From assembly GCA_937958625.1 (NCBI GenBank), contig CALGNO010000226.1, positions 1-35,114 on the forward strand: DNA of 35,114 bases, in the 5' to 3' direction. The notes under the pieces were generated by a model, which saw nothing but the letters and a program-made list of their open reading frames with translations, was not told the DNA's origin and searched no databases. The translations under genes and the position numbers were made by a program. This DNA is from an uncultured Neomegalonema sp. (GTDB lineage: Bacteria > Pseudomonadota > Alphaproteobacteria > Rhodobacterales > Rhodobacteraceae). Positions 1 to 9,909 of this stretch are shown here, piece after piece (position 1 is the stretch's first letter; the number at the start of each line of letters is the position of its first letter).

Positions 1-1217
1 AGTTCAGCGGCAAAGGCGGGCGCGGCCTCGCCGATCAGATAGGCTTTCTTGACCCGGTTCATGAGCGTGAGCAAGCTGCCGATCCCGCCATCCTTGGGCT
101 GGCCGCCGACAATCCAGCGGATATTGTCAAAGGACAGCAAAGCCTTTTCCGCCGCATCGGCATTGGTCGCCTTGGAGTCGTTCACGTAACGGACGCCGCC
201 GATTTCCGCGACCTGTTGCAGGCGATGGGCAAGACCCGGAAAGCTGCGCAGGCCCGGCTCGATCTGGCGTGGTCCGAGGCCCACCATCCGGCACGCCGCA
301 TAGGCCGCCGCCGCGTTCTGCGCATTATGCGCCCCGCGCAGGGCCGGGGCTTCGCGCAGGTCGAACGAGCCGACTTGCTTGCCCGCACGATGTTCGACGA
401 TGTGCTGTTTGCGCTTGAAGACGGCCCAGGCCTCGGATTTCAGCGACACCTCCGCCGAAATCGGCACCACGACCTCGGCCACGCCGTCGAGCCGGTTGAC
501 CAGCGCACGGCCCTCGTTTTCGTCAATGCCGATCACAGATTTCGGCCCGTCCCGGAACAGGCGCTCTTTCGCGGCAAAGTATCCGCCGAGGCCCGCATGA
601 CGGTCCAGATGGTCACTGGTCAGGTTCAGGAACACGGCGACATCGGGCGAGAGCTGTCGCGCGAGATCAGTCTGGTAACTCGACAGTTCCAGCACCATCA
701 CCTCCCGCGAGCGAGGATAGGTCAGGCTGAGAACGCCGGTCCCGATATTCCCGCCGATCTGCGCCTCGCGGCCCGCTTCACGCAAGATGTGGTGGATCAG
801 GGCCGTGGTGGTCGATTTGCCATTGGACCCGGTAATCGCGATGACATGAGGATTGCCCTCGCCCTCGTCATCCGCCCCCGGTTCCCACGCCATCATCTCG
901 CGAAAAAAGAGACCAATGTCGTTATCGAGGGGCACCCGCGCCGCCCATGCCTGCCGGATGGCCTTGTGCGGGGCCGGATAGAGATGAGGGATACCGGGCG
1001 AGACGATGAGGGCGGCAAGGTCTTCGAACGGGCGGGGGCTGGTCAGGTCTTCGACAGCAAAGCCCGCGCCCCGCGCAGCCTCTTGACCGGCTTCGTTGTC
1101 ATCCCAGCAAACAGGCGTCGCTCCGCCTGCCTCCAGCGCAGCCGCCGCCGCGATACCGGACCGACCCATGCCGAGTACGCCCACCCGCTGGCCATCATAT
1201 GCGCGCACGACGATCAT
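1..1217 (-). CDS. murD: UDP-N-acetylmuramoylalanine--D-glutamate ligase, C-terminus off window
   Basis: Cytoplasmic peptidoglycan precursor enzyme that adds D-glutamate to UDP-MurNAc-L-Ala using ATP. My reverse-strand translation begins [20 protein letters not shown], an N-terminal Rossmann-like UDP-binding domain. The ATP-binding P-loop GSNGKST lies near residues 130-136, and LELSSYQ, DHLDRH, NDSKATN and GGQPKDGG follow in the order expected for MurD. About 405 codons are present; the family is usually around 450-470, so the missing C-terminus is only the window edge. I chose ATG at 1217 because it gives the normal N-terminus; a nearby ATG at 1228 is out of frame. It follows the broken small gene by 14 bases and is the last visible gene of the dcw operon. 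An acidic stretch just before the P-loop ([10 protein letters not shown]) looks like a small lineage insertion. Confidence 0.95.
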   Translation of the reverse strand, partial: MIVVRAYDGQRVGVLGMGRSGIAAAAALEAGGATPVCWDDNEAGQEAARGAGFAVEDLTSPRPFEDLAALIVSPGIPHLYPAPHKAIRQAWAARVPLDNDIGLFFREMMAWEPGADDEGEGNPHVIAITGSNGKSTTTALIHHILREAGREAQIGGNIGTGVLSLTYPRSREVMVLELSSYQTDLARQLSPDVAVFLNLTSDHLDRHAGLGGYFAAKERLFRDGPKSVIGIDENEGRALVNRLDGVAEVVVPISAEVSLKSEAWAVFKRKQHIVEHRAGKQVGSFDLREAPALRGAHNAQNAAAAYAACRMVGLGPRQIEPGLRSFPGLAHRLQQVAEIGGVRYVNDSKATNADAAEKALLSFDNIRWIVGGQPKDGGIGSLLTLMNRVKKAYLIGEAAPAFAAE

Positions 1218-1231
1218 TCGCGGTCCATGAA

Positions 1232-1834
1232 TTATTGCTCGCAGGTTTCTAGAAGCCGACCGGCTTCGTTTATTCCAGTCAAGTCAACTTGACCGTTAAA
1301 CGACGATCCATCGACAAATATCTCACAGTAACTATAAGTCTTCCCCGATACTTCAATTTTATCGCCATCCAACCTTGCCAGATAATTAAATATCTTTCGA
1401 CTGCGACCGGTGAAATCGTCGTATCTCGCAGGCTTGAACACTTCGTCTTCAGCCTTTACACCAAAACGATCTCACTGCTTCCGCCACTGTACGTCAATGT
1501 TGCAGCTATATGAGACCATGACATCGGCGCTCAGACCTTTCGGGGAATATTGGTCACCTTCATAATATCTGAGGTGAACTTGCGGACCCTTGTTGAAGAA
1601 CCACGTGTCTTTGTAGGGCGGATGCAGACCATTGACATGAGAAACAGCTAGGCAGTCGATGCCATCTCGCGTTTCGCGTTTCCATATCTGAAAGTTGCCA
1701 ACTTCGCCATATCGCGTGACATATGCTCCCTGCTCGACCTCACGCTCTTCACCAATTTCCCACGCGCCGACACTCCACGGTAAGACAGAGACAATCACCG
1801 CCAATAAAATACGCATTTTCATAGCAATTCTCAT
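1232..1834 (-). pseudogene. small secreted protein gene interrupted by in-frame TGA
   Basis: Reading from 1834, a 120-residue product with a clear signal peptide (MKMRILLAVIVSVLPWSVGA) stops at TGA 1474-1472. The same frame then continues without another stop through DRFGVKAEDEVFKPARY to a TAA at 1232. The whole frame is 201 codons including both stops. The part before the TGA ends DVQWRKQ and contains CLAVSHVNG and SYSCNI. The part after it holds two more cysteines (SYCEIF, LETCEQ), so the halves look like one disulfide-type periplasmic domain. I infer a nonsense mutation (for example TGG or CAG/CGA to TGA) or a readthrough product. A second start at 1822 has a better upstream GAGAA. Composition is much more AT-rich than its neighbours (26 G/C in the 60 bases 1261-1320), suggesting acquisition between mraY and murD. 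I do not recognise the family. Confidence 0.7.
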
Positions 1835-1875
1835 TCTAGCAACTCAATTCTAGATCATATTGCGCATCGGTCGGT

Positions 1876-2964
1876 TTATCGCAGCTTCAAAGTCGACAGG
1901 CCGATCAGGGCCAGAATGACCGCAATGATCCAGAAACGAATGACGATGGTGCTTTCCTGCCAACCCTTTTGTTCGAAATGGTGATGGATGGGGGCCATAC
2001 GAAACACGCGCTTTCCCGTGAGTTTAAAGCTGGCGACCTGAACGATCACACTGACCGTCTCCATGACGAAAAGCCCACCGATGATCGCCAGCACCAACTC
2101 GTGCTTGGTCGCAACGCCAATCGCGCCCAGCGCCCCGCCCAGCGCCAGCGACCCGGTATCGCCCATGAAAACCATCGCGGGCGGCGCGTTGAACCACAGG
2201 AACCCGAGGCCCGCTCCGACCAGCGCCCCGACGAAAACCGCAATTTCTCCGGTGCCGGGCACGTAGTGGATTTGCAGATAGTCAGAGAACTTCGCACTGC
2301 CGACAAAATACGCGATCAAGGCGAAGGACAGCGCGGCGATCATCACCGGCACAATCGCCAACCCGTCCAGCCCGTCGGTCAGGTTCACAGAGTTCGCCGA
2401 CCCGACAACCACCAGCATCGCGAAGGGAAAGAACAAGATGCCGAGGTCGATCAGCGTATCCTTGAAGAACGGCAGCGCAAGCTGTTGCTGCAACGGTTCC
2501 GGCGTCAAATAAGTGGCCCAGAGCGCGGCGGCGAGGGCAATCGAAAAGCCCAGCCCCAGCCGCGCTTTTCCCGGCGCACCCTTGGTGTTCGTCTTCGAGA
2601 CTTTCAGATAATCATCCCAAAACCCGATGGCCCCGAAGCCCAGCATCGTCAGCAGCACGATCCACATAAAGCCCTGATCGAACCGGCCCCAGAGCACACA
2701 GGAAATCGTAATCGCGCCGAGGATCATCACCCCGCCCATGGTCGGCGTACCGGCCTTTTCGATGATATGCCGCGCGGGGCCGTCATCGCGTATCGGCTGT
2801 CCCTTGCCCTGCTTGCTGCGCAGAAAGTCGATCATCGGTCGCCCGAAAATCAGAAACAGCACCAGCGAGGTCAGCAAGGCGCCGCCCGTGCGCAACGTGA
2901 TGTAGCGAAACACGTTGAACGCGCCGATACTGTCCGCAAGCGGCGTGAGGAGGTGGTAGAGCAT
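1876..2964 (-). CDS. mraY: phospho-N-acetylmuramoyl-pentapeptide-transferase
   Basis: Integral inner-membrane enzyme that moves phospho-MurNAc-pentapeptide from UDP to undecaprenyl phosphate, making lipid I. The 362-residue length is normal. About ten hydrophobic segments are visible. Family motifs appear in order: [15 protein letters not shown], the aspartate pair in FWDDYLK (D117/D118), [24 protein letters not shown] and the histidine motif [12 protein letters not shown] clear AAGGAA ribosome site precedes the start. It lies 16 bases downstream of murF in the dcw operon. Its partners are MurF before it and MurG (outside the window) after it. Confidence 0.97.
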   Translation of the reverse strand: MLYHLLTPLADSIGAFNVFRYITLRTGGALLTSLVLFLIFGRPMIDFLRSKQGKGQPIRDDGPARHIIEKAGTPTMGGVMILGAITISCVLWGRFDQGFMWIVLLTMLGFGAIGFWDDYLKVSKTNTKGAPGKARLGLGFSIALAAALWATYLTPEPLQQQLALPFFKDTLIDLGILFFPFAMLVVVGSANSVNLTDGLDGLAIVPVMIAALSFALIAYFVGSAKFSDYLQIHYVPGTGEIAVFVGALVGAGLGFLWFNAPPAMVFMGDTGSLALGGALGAIGVATKHELVLAIIGGLFVMETVSVIVQVASFKLTGKRVFRMAPIHHHFEQKGWQESTIVIRFWIIAVILALIGLSTLKLR

Positions 2965-2980
2965 CGGGGTTCCTTTATCC

Positions 2981-4408
2981 TCAGGCGGGACGGCGGCGGT
3001 TGCGCGGGGCGCTCAGGTGGTCGACGATCTTCGCCATGCGAGAGCCAAGCGAGCCTTTGACGATCACCGCATCGCCGGTGCGGACGACCTCGCCCACAAC
3101 GGGGGCCAGATCAACCGAGGTTTCAGCCCAGGCTCCGCGTTTTTCGGGCGGCAGCGCATCATACAGCGCCCGGGAATGGGGACCGCTGGCGAAGACGATG
3201 TCGATGTCGGCCATTTCAGGCAGCGTCGCGATGTCGGCGTGCAGGGCGTCGGCCTCGTCGCCGAGTTCCAACATATCGCCGATCACCGCAATCCGCCGCC
3301 CCGCGCGGCCCGTCTCGCACGTACCGATCTCGGCAAGGGCGAGGGTTTCCAACGCGGCCTTCACCGAAGCGGGATTGGCGTTATAGCTTTCGTCGATCAA
3401 CAGAAACGCGCTCGCCGGATCTATCGGATCAAGGCGGATGTTCTTGCGCGACCCCCGGCCCTCTCCCGGCTCCCAGTTCTGGAGGGCAAGCGCCGCTTTC
3501 GCCAGATCCGCCCCGGCCAGAACCGCCGCGCCAAGCACCGCGAGGCTGTTGAGCGCGTGATGGCGACCGGGGGCCTTCAAACGATAGACAACGGGTTGGC
3601 CGAGAATATCGGCCTCGATGGTCGCCGTCGTTGCTTGCTGTGCGAGCGAGACAAGGCGCACTTGCGCCGCTGCATCCGCGCCAAATCCGTGGACCGCCGC
3701 GCCGAGTTCGGTCGCGCGGGCCGCGAGTAAATCGAACCACTTGTTATCGCGGTTGATCAGCGCCGCGCCGCCGGGGGCCAGCCCCTCGAAGATTTCGGCC
3801 TTGGCTCGGGCGATACCGGCCTCGTTCTCGAAATTACCCAAGTGAGCCGGAACGACCGTCGTCACGACGGCGACATCGGGACGAACCATCCGCGTCAGGG
3901 GCGTGATTTCGCCGCCGTGGTTCATGCCGATCTCGAACACGCCATAACGGGTATCGGCGGGCATCCGCGCGAGGGTCAGGGGCACGCCCCAGTGATTGTT
4001 GTAGGATTTCTCAGACGCATGAACCTTGCCCTGCGCGCCTAGAGTCACCCGCAGCGCCTCCTTAACCGAGGTCTTGCCGACCGAGCCGGTGACGGCAATG
4101 GCGTTGAGGTCGGGCGCGCGGGCGCGGGCAGCTTCGCCAAGGCGTTCAAGGGCGAAAAGTGTGTCCTCGGCCACCAGCAGCGGCGCGCCGGTCGGGCAGG
4201 CATCGGGACGCGAGACCAGCGCCGCCGCCGCGCCCTTTTCCAGCGCCTGTGCCACAAAATCATGGCCATCGCGTTGGTCCTTCAAGGCGACGAACAAGTC
4301 GCCTTCGCGGATCGTGCGGGTGTCGATGGAAATGCCGGTCACGCCGCCCCACGCACCGCGCGCCTCGGCTCCGGTCGCCGCCGTTAGGGCATCGCGAGTC
4401 CAGAGCAT
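2981..4408 (-). CDS. murF: UDP-N-acetylmuramoyl-tripeptide--D-alanyl-D-alanine ligase
   Basis: Cytoplasmic Mur ligase that completes the pentapeptide stem by adding D-Ala-D-Ala. At 475 residues it has the family length. The N-terminal domain contains [18 protein letters not shown], the ATP-binding loop GSVGKTS lies at about residues 108-114, and [10 protein letters not shown] and [10 protein letters not shown] follow as in MurF. Its ATG at 4408 shares one base with the murE stop (TGATG), so the two are probably translationally coupled. The C-terminus ends in a basic tail (RNRRRPA). Confidence 0.97.
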   Translation of the reverse strand: MLWTRDALTAATGAEARGAWGGVTGISIDTRTIREGDLFVALKDQRDGHDFVAQALEKGAAAALVSRPDACPTGAPLLVAEDTLFALERLGEAARARAPDLNAIAVTGSVGKTSVKEALRVTLGAQGKVHASEKSYNNHWGVPLTLARMPADTRYGVFEIGMNHGGEITPLTRMVRPDVAVVTTVVPAHLGNFENEAGIARAKAEIFEGLAPGGAALINRDNKWFDLLAARATELGAAVHGFGADAAAQVRLVSLAQQATTATIEADILGQPVVYRLKAPGRHHALNSLAVLGAAVLAGADLAKAALALQNWEPGEGRGSRKNIRLDPIDPASAFLLIDESYNANPASVKAALETLALAEIGTCETGRAGRRIAVIGDMLELGDEADALHADIATLPEMADIDIVFASGPHSRALYDALPPEKRGAWAETSVDLAPVVGEVVRTGDAVIVKGSLGSRMAKIVDHLSAPRNRRRPA

Positions 4409-5937
4409 CAGGCCTCCTCCGCCAGAATCTTGAGAATATCATCCTCGTCGGAATCCAGCACGATGACCGAGGCGCGGGCGTGTTCGGCATCATCGAAGGG
4501 GATCGTCTGGTCGCCGACAATCTGGCCGGTCTCATGGCCCTTGCCAGCGATAAGCAGCACATCGCCCTCTTCCAACCCGTCGACGCCGCGCAGGATCGCC
4601 TCGGCCCGGTCGCCGATTTCTGTCGCACCGGGGGCGGCGGCCATGATCTCACGGCGAATGGTGGCGGGGTCTTCAGAGCGGGGATTGTCGTCGGTGACGA
4701 TGACCACGTCCGCATGTTCGGCGGCGGCGGCCCCCATCAGCGGGCGCTTGCCGGGATCGCGATCACCGCCCGCGCCAAAGACGATATGCAGGCGGTTGGT
4801 GACATGGGGGCGCAGGCCGGTCAGCGCGGCGGCGATGGCGTCTGGCTTGTGGGCATAATCGACAAAGACCGCTGCGCCGTTGTCACGGGTCGCAACCGGC
4901 TCCATCCGGCCCCGCACACCCTTGAGCGCCGGAAGGACGCCGAGCACCTGCAAGCGGTCGGCCCCACAGCCAACCGCCAGCGCAGCGGCGATCATGACAT
5001 TCCAGGTCTGGAACGCGCCAATCAGCGGCAAGTGAACGCTATGCGCACCCTCCCATTCCAGATCGACCGTCTGGCCATGGGCATCGAAGCGGGTATCGGT
5101 GATACGGATACCCGATTGCGCCACCGGCCCCTCGCCAACCGGCACCAGACGATGGCCTCGCGCGCGCGCAATCTGTGCGACCAGCGGATAGACCGGGTCA
5201 TCGGCATTGGCGACCACCGCCGCGCCCTCGGGGGCCAGATCACTGAACAGGCGCAGCTTGGCGGCGGCATAGTGGGCCGCCGTCGGATGATAATCCATAT
5301 GGTCGCGGGCAACATTCGTCAGCGCGGCGGCGGCGATCTTGACCCCATCCATGCGATGCTGGTGCAGCCCGTGAGACGATGCCTCCATCGCGGCGTGGGT
5401 GATGCCGTGATCGGCCAGTTTGGCGAATATCTCGTGCAGGCCGACCGGGTCCGGCGTCGTCAGACTACCCGGCAGATCCAGCCCCTCGGCTGTCACACCG
5501 GTCGTGCCGAGGCTGGCCGCTTTTTCGCCCAGCAGTTCCCATATCTGGCGCAGGAAATCGGCGGTCGAGGTCTTGCCGCTGGTGCCTGTGATCGCCGCAA
5601 CCGTACCGGGCTGACGACCCACAAACCACGCGGCGGCGGTGGCGAGGGTCTGGCGAGGGTCATCCACCACGATCAGCGGAATGGTAACCGCCCCCGTCTC
5701 CAACGCCGTCACCGCGCCCTCCAGCGTACAGATCGCCGCCAGCGCGTCCATGCGCGCGGCGTACTGGATAAAGCGCGCCCCGTCGAGCTTGGCCCCCTTG
5801 GCGGCAAAGAACAGGTAACCGGGTTTGACCTCGCGGCTGTCCACCGTCAGGCCGGTGACCTGCGCCCCCGTATCAAGGGGCGGGCCGAGCACCATCGCGC
5901 CCTCCAGAACGCCAAGGCTTGCAAGACTCGCCGTCAT
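4408..5937 (-). CDS. murE: UDP-N-acetylmuramoyl-tripeptide synthetase, meso-DAP type
   Basis: Cytoplasmic Mur ligase adding the third residue of the stem peptide. The DNPR motif at about residues 417-420 is the known signature for meso-diaminopimelate, so the cell wall is expected to be DAP-type. The P-loop reads GTSGKTS (118-124), the carbamylated lysine is expected in AAKLRLF (about K227), and EASSHGLHQHR is present. Length 509 is normal. The start overlaps the ftsI stop by four bases (ATGA) and the stop overlaps murF by one base. Confidence 0.97.
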   Translation of the reverse strand: MTASLASLGVLEGAMVLGPPLDTGAQVTGLTVDSREVKPGYLFFAAKGAKLDGARFIQYAARMDALAAICTLEGAVTALETGAVTIPLIVVDDPRQTLATAAAWFVGRQPGTVAAITGTSGKTSTADFLRQIWELLGEKAASLGTTGVTAEGLDLPGSLTTPDPVGLHEIFAKLADHGITHAAMEASSHGLHQHRMDGVKIAAAALTNVARDHMDYHPTAAHYAAAKLRLFSDLAPEGAAVVANADDPVYPLVAQIARARGHRLVPVGEGPVAQSGIRITDTRFDAHGQTVDLEWEGAHSVHLPLIGAFQTWNVMIAAALAVGCGADRLQVLGVLPALKGVRGRMEPVATRDNGAAVFVDYAHKPDAIAAALTGLRPHVTNRLHIVFGAGGDRDPGKRPLMGAAAAEHADVVIVTDDNPRSEDPATIRREIMAAAPGATEIGDRAEAILRGVDGLEEGDVLLIAGKGHETGQIVGDQTIPFDDAEHARASVIVLDSDEDDILKILAEEA

Positions 5938-7679
5938 CCGTCGGCATCCAACAGGTTGCCAATCCCGTTACGGAACCGGTCCGTCGGCACCATCCCGAGC
6001 AGCGGCGCGATCCGTTCCAGCGCCCGACCCGCCGTCGGTGCCGCCGTATGGCCGGCCAAAGGCAAACGGCGACTGCCATCCAGCAGCTTCGGATCATCCA
6101 GCGAAATGAACATCAGATATTCAGGGTCCGATGTCGGCCACAGGGCCACGAACGAGTTGAATCGCTTGTTCCGATCATACCCGCCCTCGGGCTTGACCTG
6201 ATAGGCGGTGCCGGTCTTGCCGCCGATCTCATAGCCCGGAATATTCGCATTGCGGCCCGAGCTTTTCTCGGCAACGAGGCGCATCAGCGCGCGCACTTTA
6301 TCGGATGTATCGGTTGAGACGATCCGGTCACAGGGAAGGCCCGATGGCCGGTCCACCCTCAACAGCGTCGGTGTCACCTTACAGCCGTCATTGGCCAGCG
6401 AGGCCAGCGCCGTCGCCAGATGCAGGGGCGAGACTGAAATCCCGTGGCCATAACTGACCGTCGCCGCCTCCGCACTGTCCCACTTGATCGGCAGTTGCGC
6501 GCGGCTGAGTTCGCCCTGCGGCGCGCCGACCATGGGCACGCGGCCCCCGATGCCGAAGCGCGCCAGATACTCCTGCTGGCGCTCGCGTCCGACCAGTTCA
6601 GCGGTGCGCACGGCCCCGATATTGGACGAATACCGCACCATCTCCTGCATGGTCATCGCGCGGCCCTTGCCGCGATAGTCGCTGATCGTGAACCCGCCGC
6701 GCCGGATCGGGCGGCTGGCATCGACGATCGTATCGAGGGTCGCCGCACCGCTTTCCAGTGCCATGGCGGCGGTCAACAGCTTGAAGATCGAGCCAAGCTC
6801 GAAATTGCCCTGGGTGACCTTGTTGAAAATCGGGCTGCGCGCCTGTTGCACGAATGTCGCCGGGGCGGGCGGGCGATCATTGGGATCAAAATCGGGCAGC
6901 GATACCATCGCCAGCATTTCGCCGGTCCGCACCTTCATCACCAGCCCAAGCGCACCGGGGGCAGCAAATTCGGATTTCGCCTCTGACAGTGTGCGGCGCA
7001 GGGCCGATTGCACGCGCAGGTCAACCGACAGGGCAATGGGCGGCGCATCCCGGTCCCGTCCACTGATCCGGTCATCGAGGGCCGCCTCGACCCCGGCAAC
7101 GCCGATATTATCAACGTCGACCCCGCCCATGACATGGGCCACGATGCGCCCCGCAGGATAGACCCGGTCCTCGCGCGGCTGGGCATAAAGGCCGACAATG
7201 CCGAGGTCACGCGCCCGCCGCCATTGGTCGGCAGATGCCTTGCGCACGACCCACATGAACTTGCGTTTGCCTTCGTTCAGTTCGCGCCGGATCGGCAGGC
7301 GCGGCATCGCCGGGAATATTTCCGCCAGCGCATCGAGGTCTTCGGTCGATGCGCTGCCAGAGCTGATCGTCTCGCGCGGGTGCAGATAGACTTCCCAGGT
7401 CTGCATGGTCGAGGCCAGCATCCGCCCGTCGCGGTCGGTCAACGGCGCGCGTCGCTCGACACTGGCACCGGCGCCCTGCCGCGCCTCGTCCACCGGGGCC
7501 GCATTCAGCGAAATCACCGACATGCGCCAGCCGAGCACGGCAAAGGCGACGATAAATGTCCCGGCAGCGATCCGCATCCGCAGGCGGTGAGAATGCGGCT
7601 TTCGCACGCGCAGGGGCGGTTCGATCTCGACCCTCTTGGCGTTATCGGCAAAGGGGGCGGGTCTAAAGAGCGGCTTCAT
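5934..7679 (-). CDS. ftsI: division-specific peptidoglycan transpeptidase (PBP3)
   Basis: Septal class B penicillin-binding protein that cross-links peptidoglycan at the divisome with FtsW. A short basic cytoplasmic tail is followed by one membrane anchor at about residues 36-58, then the dimerisation/pedestal region and the transpeptidase domain. The three active-site motifs are visible: SIFK (297-300, nucleophile S297), SSN (351-353) and KTG (488-490). Length 581 is typical. It overlaps ftsL upstream and murE downstream by four bases each, consistent with coupled translation. Confidence 0.97.
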   Translation of the reverse strand: MKPLFRPAPFADNAKRVEIEPPLRVRKPHSHRLRMRIAAGTFIVAFAVLGWRMSVISLNAAPVDEARQGAGASVERRAPLTDRDGRMLASTMQTWEVYLHPRETISSGSASTEDLDALAEIFPAMPRLPIRRELNEGKRKFMWVVRKASADQWRRARDLGIVGLYAQPREDRVYPAGRIVAHVMGGVDVDNIGVAGVEAALDDRISGRDRDAPPIALSVDLRVQSALRRTLSEAKSEFAAPGALGLVMKVRTGEMLAMVSLPDFDPNDRPPAPATFVQQARSPIFNKVTQGNFELGSIFKLLTAAMALESGAATLDTIVDASRPIRRGGFTISDYRGKGRAMTMQEMVRYSSNIGAVRTAELVGRERQQEYLARFGIGGRVPMVGAPQGELSRAQLPIKWDSAEAATVSYGHGISVSPLHLATALASLANDGCKVTPTLLRVDRPSGLPCDRIVSTDTSDKVRALMRLVAEKSSGRNANIPGYEIGGKTGTAYQVKPEGGYDRNKRFNSFVALWPTSDPEYLMFISLDDPKLLDGSRRLPLAGHTAAPTAGRALERIAPLLGMVPTDRFRNGIGNLLDADG

Positions 7680-7999
7680 TCCGGCGCTCCGTCATTCAAG
7701 GCCCCACGCGGGGGGATTTCGACCAACCGGGCGAAATTGTCCGGCACCCTTTCCTCAAGGCGCAATGTGTCCGCATGGCGGCGCACGAGGTCAGACAGAT
7801 AGACCGGCGAGTTCAGATAGGCCCATTCCGTCTCCAGCGCGTCGATCCGCGAACGGATCGCTTCTCCCTGCGCTTCCAGACTGGCGATTTCGGTTTTCCG
7901 CTCGCGGGTTTCGGTTTTCACCCGATACAGCATCGCCGCCGAAAAGACGGCGGCAAAGGCCGCAAGCACCGTGACGACGCGCAGGAAACTACCGATCAT
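7676..7999 (-). CDS. ftsL: cell division protein FtsL
   Basis: Small bitopic divisome protein expected to work with FtsB/FtsQ in activating FtsWI. It has 107 residues: a single N-terminal transmembrane segment at about 5-25, then a coiled-coil-like stretch (RKTEIASLEAQGEAIRSRID, about 34-53) and a short C-terminal tail. FtsL proteins are poorly conserved, so the call rests on size, topology and its fixed place between rsmH and ftsI, both overlapped by four bases. Confidence 0.88.
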   Translation of the reverse strand: MIGSFLRVVTVLAAFAAVFSAAMLYRVKTETRERKTEIASLEAQGEAIRSRIDALETEWAYLNSPVYLSDLVRRHADTLRLEERVPDNFARLVEIPPRGALNDGAPE

Positions 8000-9033
8000 G
8001 AGAAACTCCCGGACAGGGTCAGGCCCGGCAAGCCAAGGCCGGTCATTTCAGGGGGGTGGGCGGGCGCGGCGGTGCGACGACCCGCGCGCAAGCGGGCCGA
8101 CCGGGCGCGGGGATGGCGGCTCAACTCAGCCTCGCCCGCTGTCACGGCCTTGCGCGTGATCATCTCGAAGCTGGGCGCGGCGGCATCGGGTGCGTTGGGC
8201 ACATGCCGCGACACCCCGGCCCCGCCATGCTGGGCACGCCGCTGAAAAAACCGCTTCACCACGCGGTCTTCGAGCGAATGAAATGTCACCACCACCAGCC
8301 TGCCACCCTCGGCCAGCAGACGCTCGGCACTCGCAAGGCCGCGCGCGAGTTCACCGAGTTCGTCATTCACCGCAATTCGAAGCGACTGAAACACGCGGGT
8401 TGCCGGGTGCATATCGCCGGGGCGCTTGCGAGGCGCGGCTTCCTCGATGATGGCTGCGAGTTGGCCCGTCGTCGTTATCGCCCCGGATTGACGCGCCGCA
8501 ATCACCGCTCGCGCCAGCGCCCGCGAGCGTTTTTCCTCGCCGTACTGAAAGAAAATATCGGCCAATGCGCCCTCGTCGGCATCGTTCACAAGGTCGGCGG
8601 CGGTCGGGCCGTCCTGAGCCATGCGCATATCAAGCGGCCCGTCGCGGAGAAAGGAAAAACCCCTCCGTGCGCGGTCGAGTTGCATGGATGAAACACCGAT
8701 ATCGAGCACGATTCCATCAAGCGCCTGCTGTCCTTCCAGCGCCGACTCCATCGCTCCGAACGTGCCCTGAACCAGACGCAACCGATCCCGGAACAGCGGC
8801 GCCCAGACCCGAGCCTCGGCCAGCGCATCGGGGTCGCGGTCAAGGCCGATGACCGTGCAATCGGCGGCATCGAGCAACGCGCGCGTGTATCCGCCCGCGC
8901 CGAATGTGCCATCCAGAAAGACTTCACCGGGGGCGGGTGACAACGCGTCCACGACCTCTTCAATCAAGACCGGCAGATGATCCGCCGTGGCGGCGGCAAG
9001 GGCCGTTTCGGCGGCGCTCGCGCCTCCGGTCAC
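7996..9033 (-). CDS. rsmH: 16S rRNA (cytosine-1402-N4)-methyltransferase
   Basis: SAM-dependent methyltransferase (formerly MraW) that N4-methylates C1402 in the decoding centre of 16S rRNA. The SAM-binding motif DGTFGAGGYT is at about residues 41-50. Other family blocks are present: GLDRDPDAL, DGIVLDIGVSSMQLD, RGFSFLRDGPLDMRM, RKRPGDMHPATRVFQSLRIAVN and VVTFHSLEDRVVKRFF. The 345-residue length is normal; the first 18 or so residues are a variable extension. It overlaps mraZ and ftsL by four bases. Confidence 0.97.
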   Translation of the reverse strand: MTGGASAAETALAAATADHLPVLIEEVVDALSPAPGEVFLDGTFGAGGYTRALLDAADCTVIGLDRDPDALAEARVWAPLFRDRLRLVQGTFGAMESALEGQQALDGIVLDIGVSSMQLDRARRGFSFLRDGPLDMRMAQDGPTAADLVNDADEGALADIFFQYGEEKRSRALARAVIAARQSGAITTTGQLAAIIEEAAPRKRPGDMHPATRVFQSLRIAVNDELGELARGLASAERLLAEGGRLVVVTFHSLEDRVVKRFFQRRAQHGGAGVSRHVPNAPDAAAPSFEMITRKAVTAGEAELSRHPRARSARLRAGRRTAAPAHPPEMTGLGLPGLTLSGSFS

Positions 9034-9503
9034 GCGCCCTCCTCCGGCTTTGGCGTTGGTTTGCGGAGCAGCTTGATATTATCCCGCGCCACCGTGCGCG
9101 TGGAGATGTCATGGGCCGCGAGGGCTTCGGCCTGCCATATCTGAAAGGTGCGACCTACGCCGACAAAGGTCGCGCTGTCCGTGATCCCGGCATAATCCAT
9201 CAGATAAGGGGGCAGCACGATCCGCCCCTCGCCATCAAAGGTCGCATGGGTCAATGTGCCGAGTAGTTGGTGCGCGAGGGACATGCCCTCGCTCTCGTCC
9301 ACGGGCAGGGTATCGAGGATCGCCACCCGTTCTTCGATCTTGGAATATGGCGCGGCCTCAATGCACGGGAAACCGACGATGGGCATGTTCAACGCAAGGC
9401 CGTCGGCCAGTTCATCACCCAGAGCCGTGCGGAAAGCCGAAGGCACCGAGACCCGGCCCTTCTTGTCTACTCGATGAACGCTTCTCGAAAGAAACAGTGC
9501 CAT
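9030..9503 (-). CDS. mraZ: MraZ, DNA-binding regulator of the dcw cluster
   Basis: Transcriptional regulator that in studied bacteria binds upstream of its own operon. Two swapped-hairpin AbrB-like (MraZ) domains are visible, each with its signature: DKKGRVSVP at about 13-21 and DGEGRIVLP at about 90-98. Length 157 is normal. A GGGCGG stretch shortly before ATG 9503 can serve as ribosome site. It is the first gene of the dcw operon and is preceded by an unusually long non-coding region with strong inverted repeats. I saw no clear tandem TGGGN-type MraZ boxes of the E. coli kind. Confidence 0.96.
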   Translation of the reverse strand: MALFLSRSVHRVDKKGRVSVPSAFRTALGDELADGLALNMPIVGFPCIEAAPYSKIEERVAILDTLPVDESEGMSLAHQLLGTLTHATFDGEGRIVLPPYLMDYAGITDSATFVGVGRTFQIWQAEALAAHDISTRTVARDNIKLLRKPTPKPEEGA

Positions 9504-9554
9504 TCATCCGCCCGGTTTGCAGGTCACGAACTGCGCTGGCGAAACGGGCGGACC

Positions 9555-9641
9555 AAAAAGAACAGTCGAAGTTCAGGCGGGTTCGGCGGAATGTGCCGGA
9601 CACATCCCGCCGCCTGCCTCATCCGAAGTATTGTTCTTTTT
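9555..9641 (-). promoter_or_regulatory. nested inverted repeats in the mraZ leader
   Basis: Outer arms AAAAAGAACA and TGTTCTTTTT match perfectly over 10 bases (9555-9564 and 9632-9641). Inside lies a 27-base palindrome (9585-9611) with 11-base arms GGCGGAATGTG / CACATCCCGCC (one mismatch) around CCGGA. In the mRNA direction the inner GC-rich hairpin is followed about 20 bases later by a U-run, so the element could act as an attenuator or RNA processing site. As duplex DNA the inner palindrome could also be an operator. It sits 52-138 bases before the mraZ start codon. Confidence 0.6.
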
Positions 9642-9909
9642 ATATGGCAAGACCCTGTTTATCTAACCATGTCGCTACTCGGACCACCTTAATGAGCGGA
9701 GCGTATTCAAGTATAAAAGTCACCGTGTACGAAACCTGCCTCAAAACAGTTTATTTTTTATTTGCCTCGTACGGATCGTTTCATCGTCTCCGCGTATCTT
9801 TAGTGACATGGCAGAATATGGGCGTCAATGGTCAAAAATGGAATTTATTGGGTTGAATTTGGAACGATTTTGTTTCTGGCGCATTTTATGGGTGATCGAC
9901 ACGACGAAT

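Noticed and set aside
1472-1474. Selenocysteine codon in the interrupted secreted gene
   Set aside because: No convincing stem-loop of SECIS type was seen just after the TGA, no redox CxxU-type context surrounds it, and no selenoprotein machinery is in the window. A nonsense mutation is simpler.
4159-6201. 680-residue plus-strand ORF opposite murE/murF/ftsI
   Set aside because: Antisense shadow in GC-rich DNA: Arg/Gly/His-rich composition, no domains, fully covered by recognised genes on the other strand.
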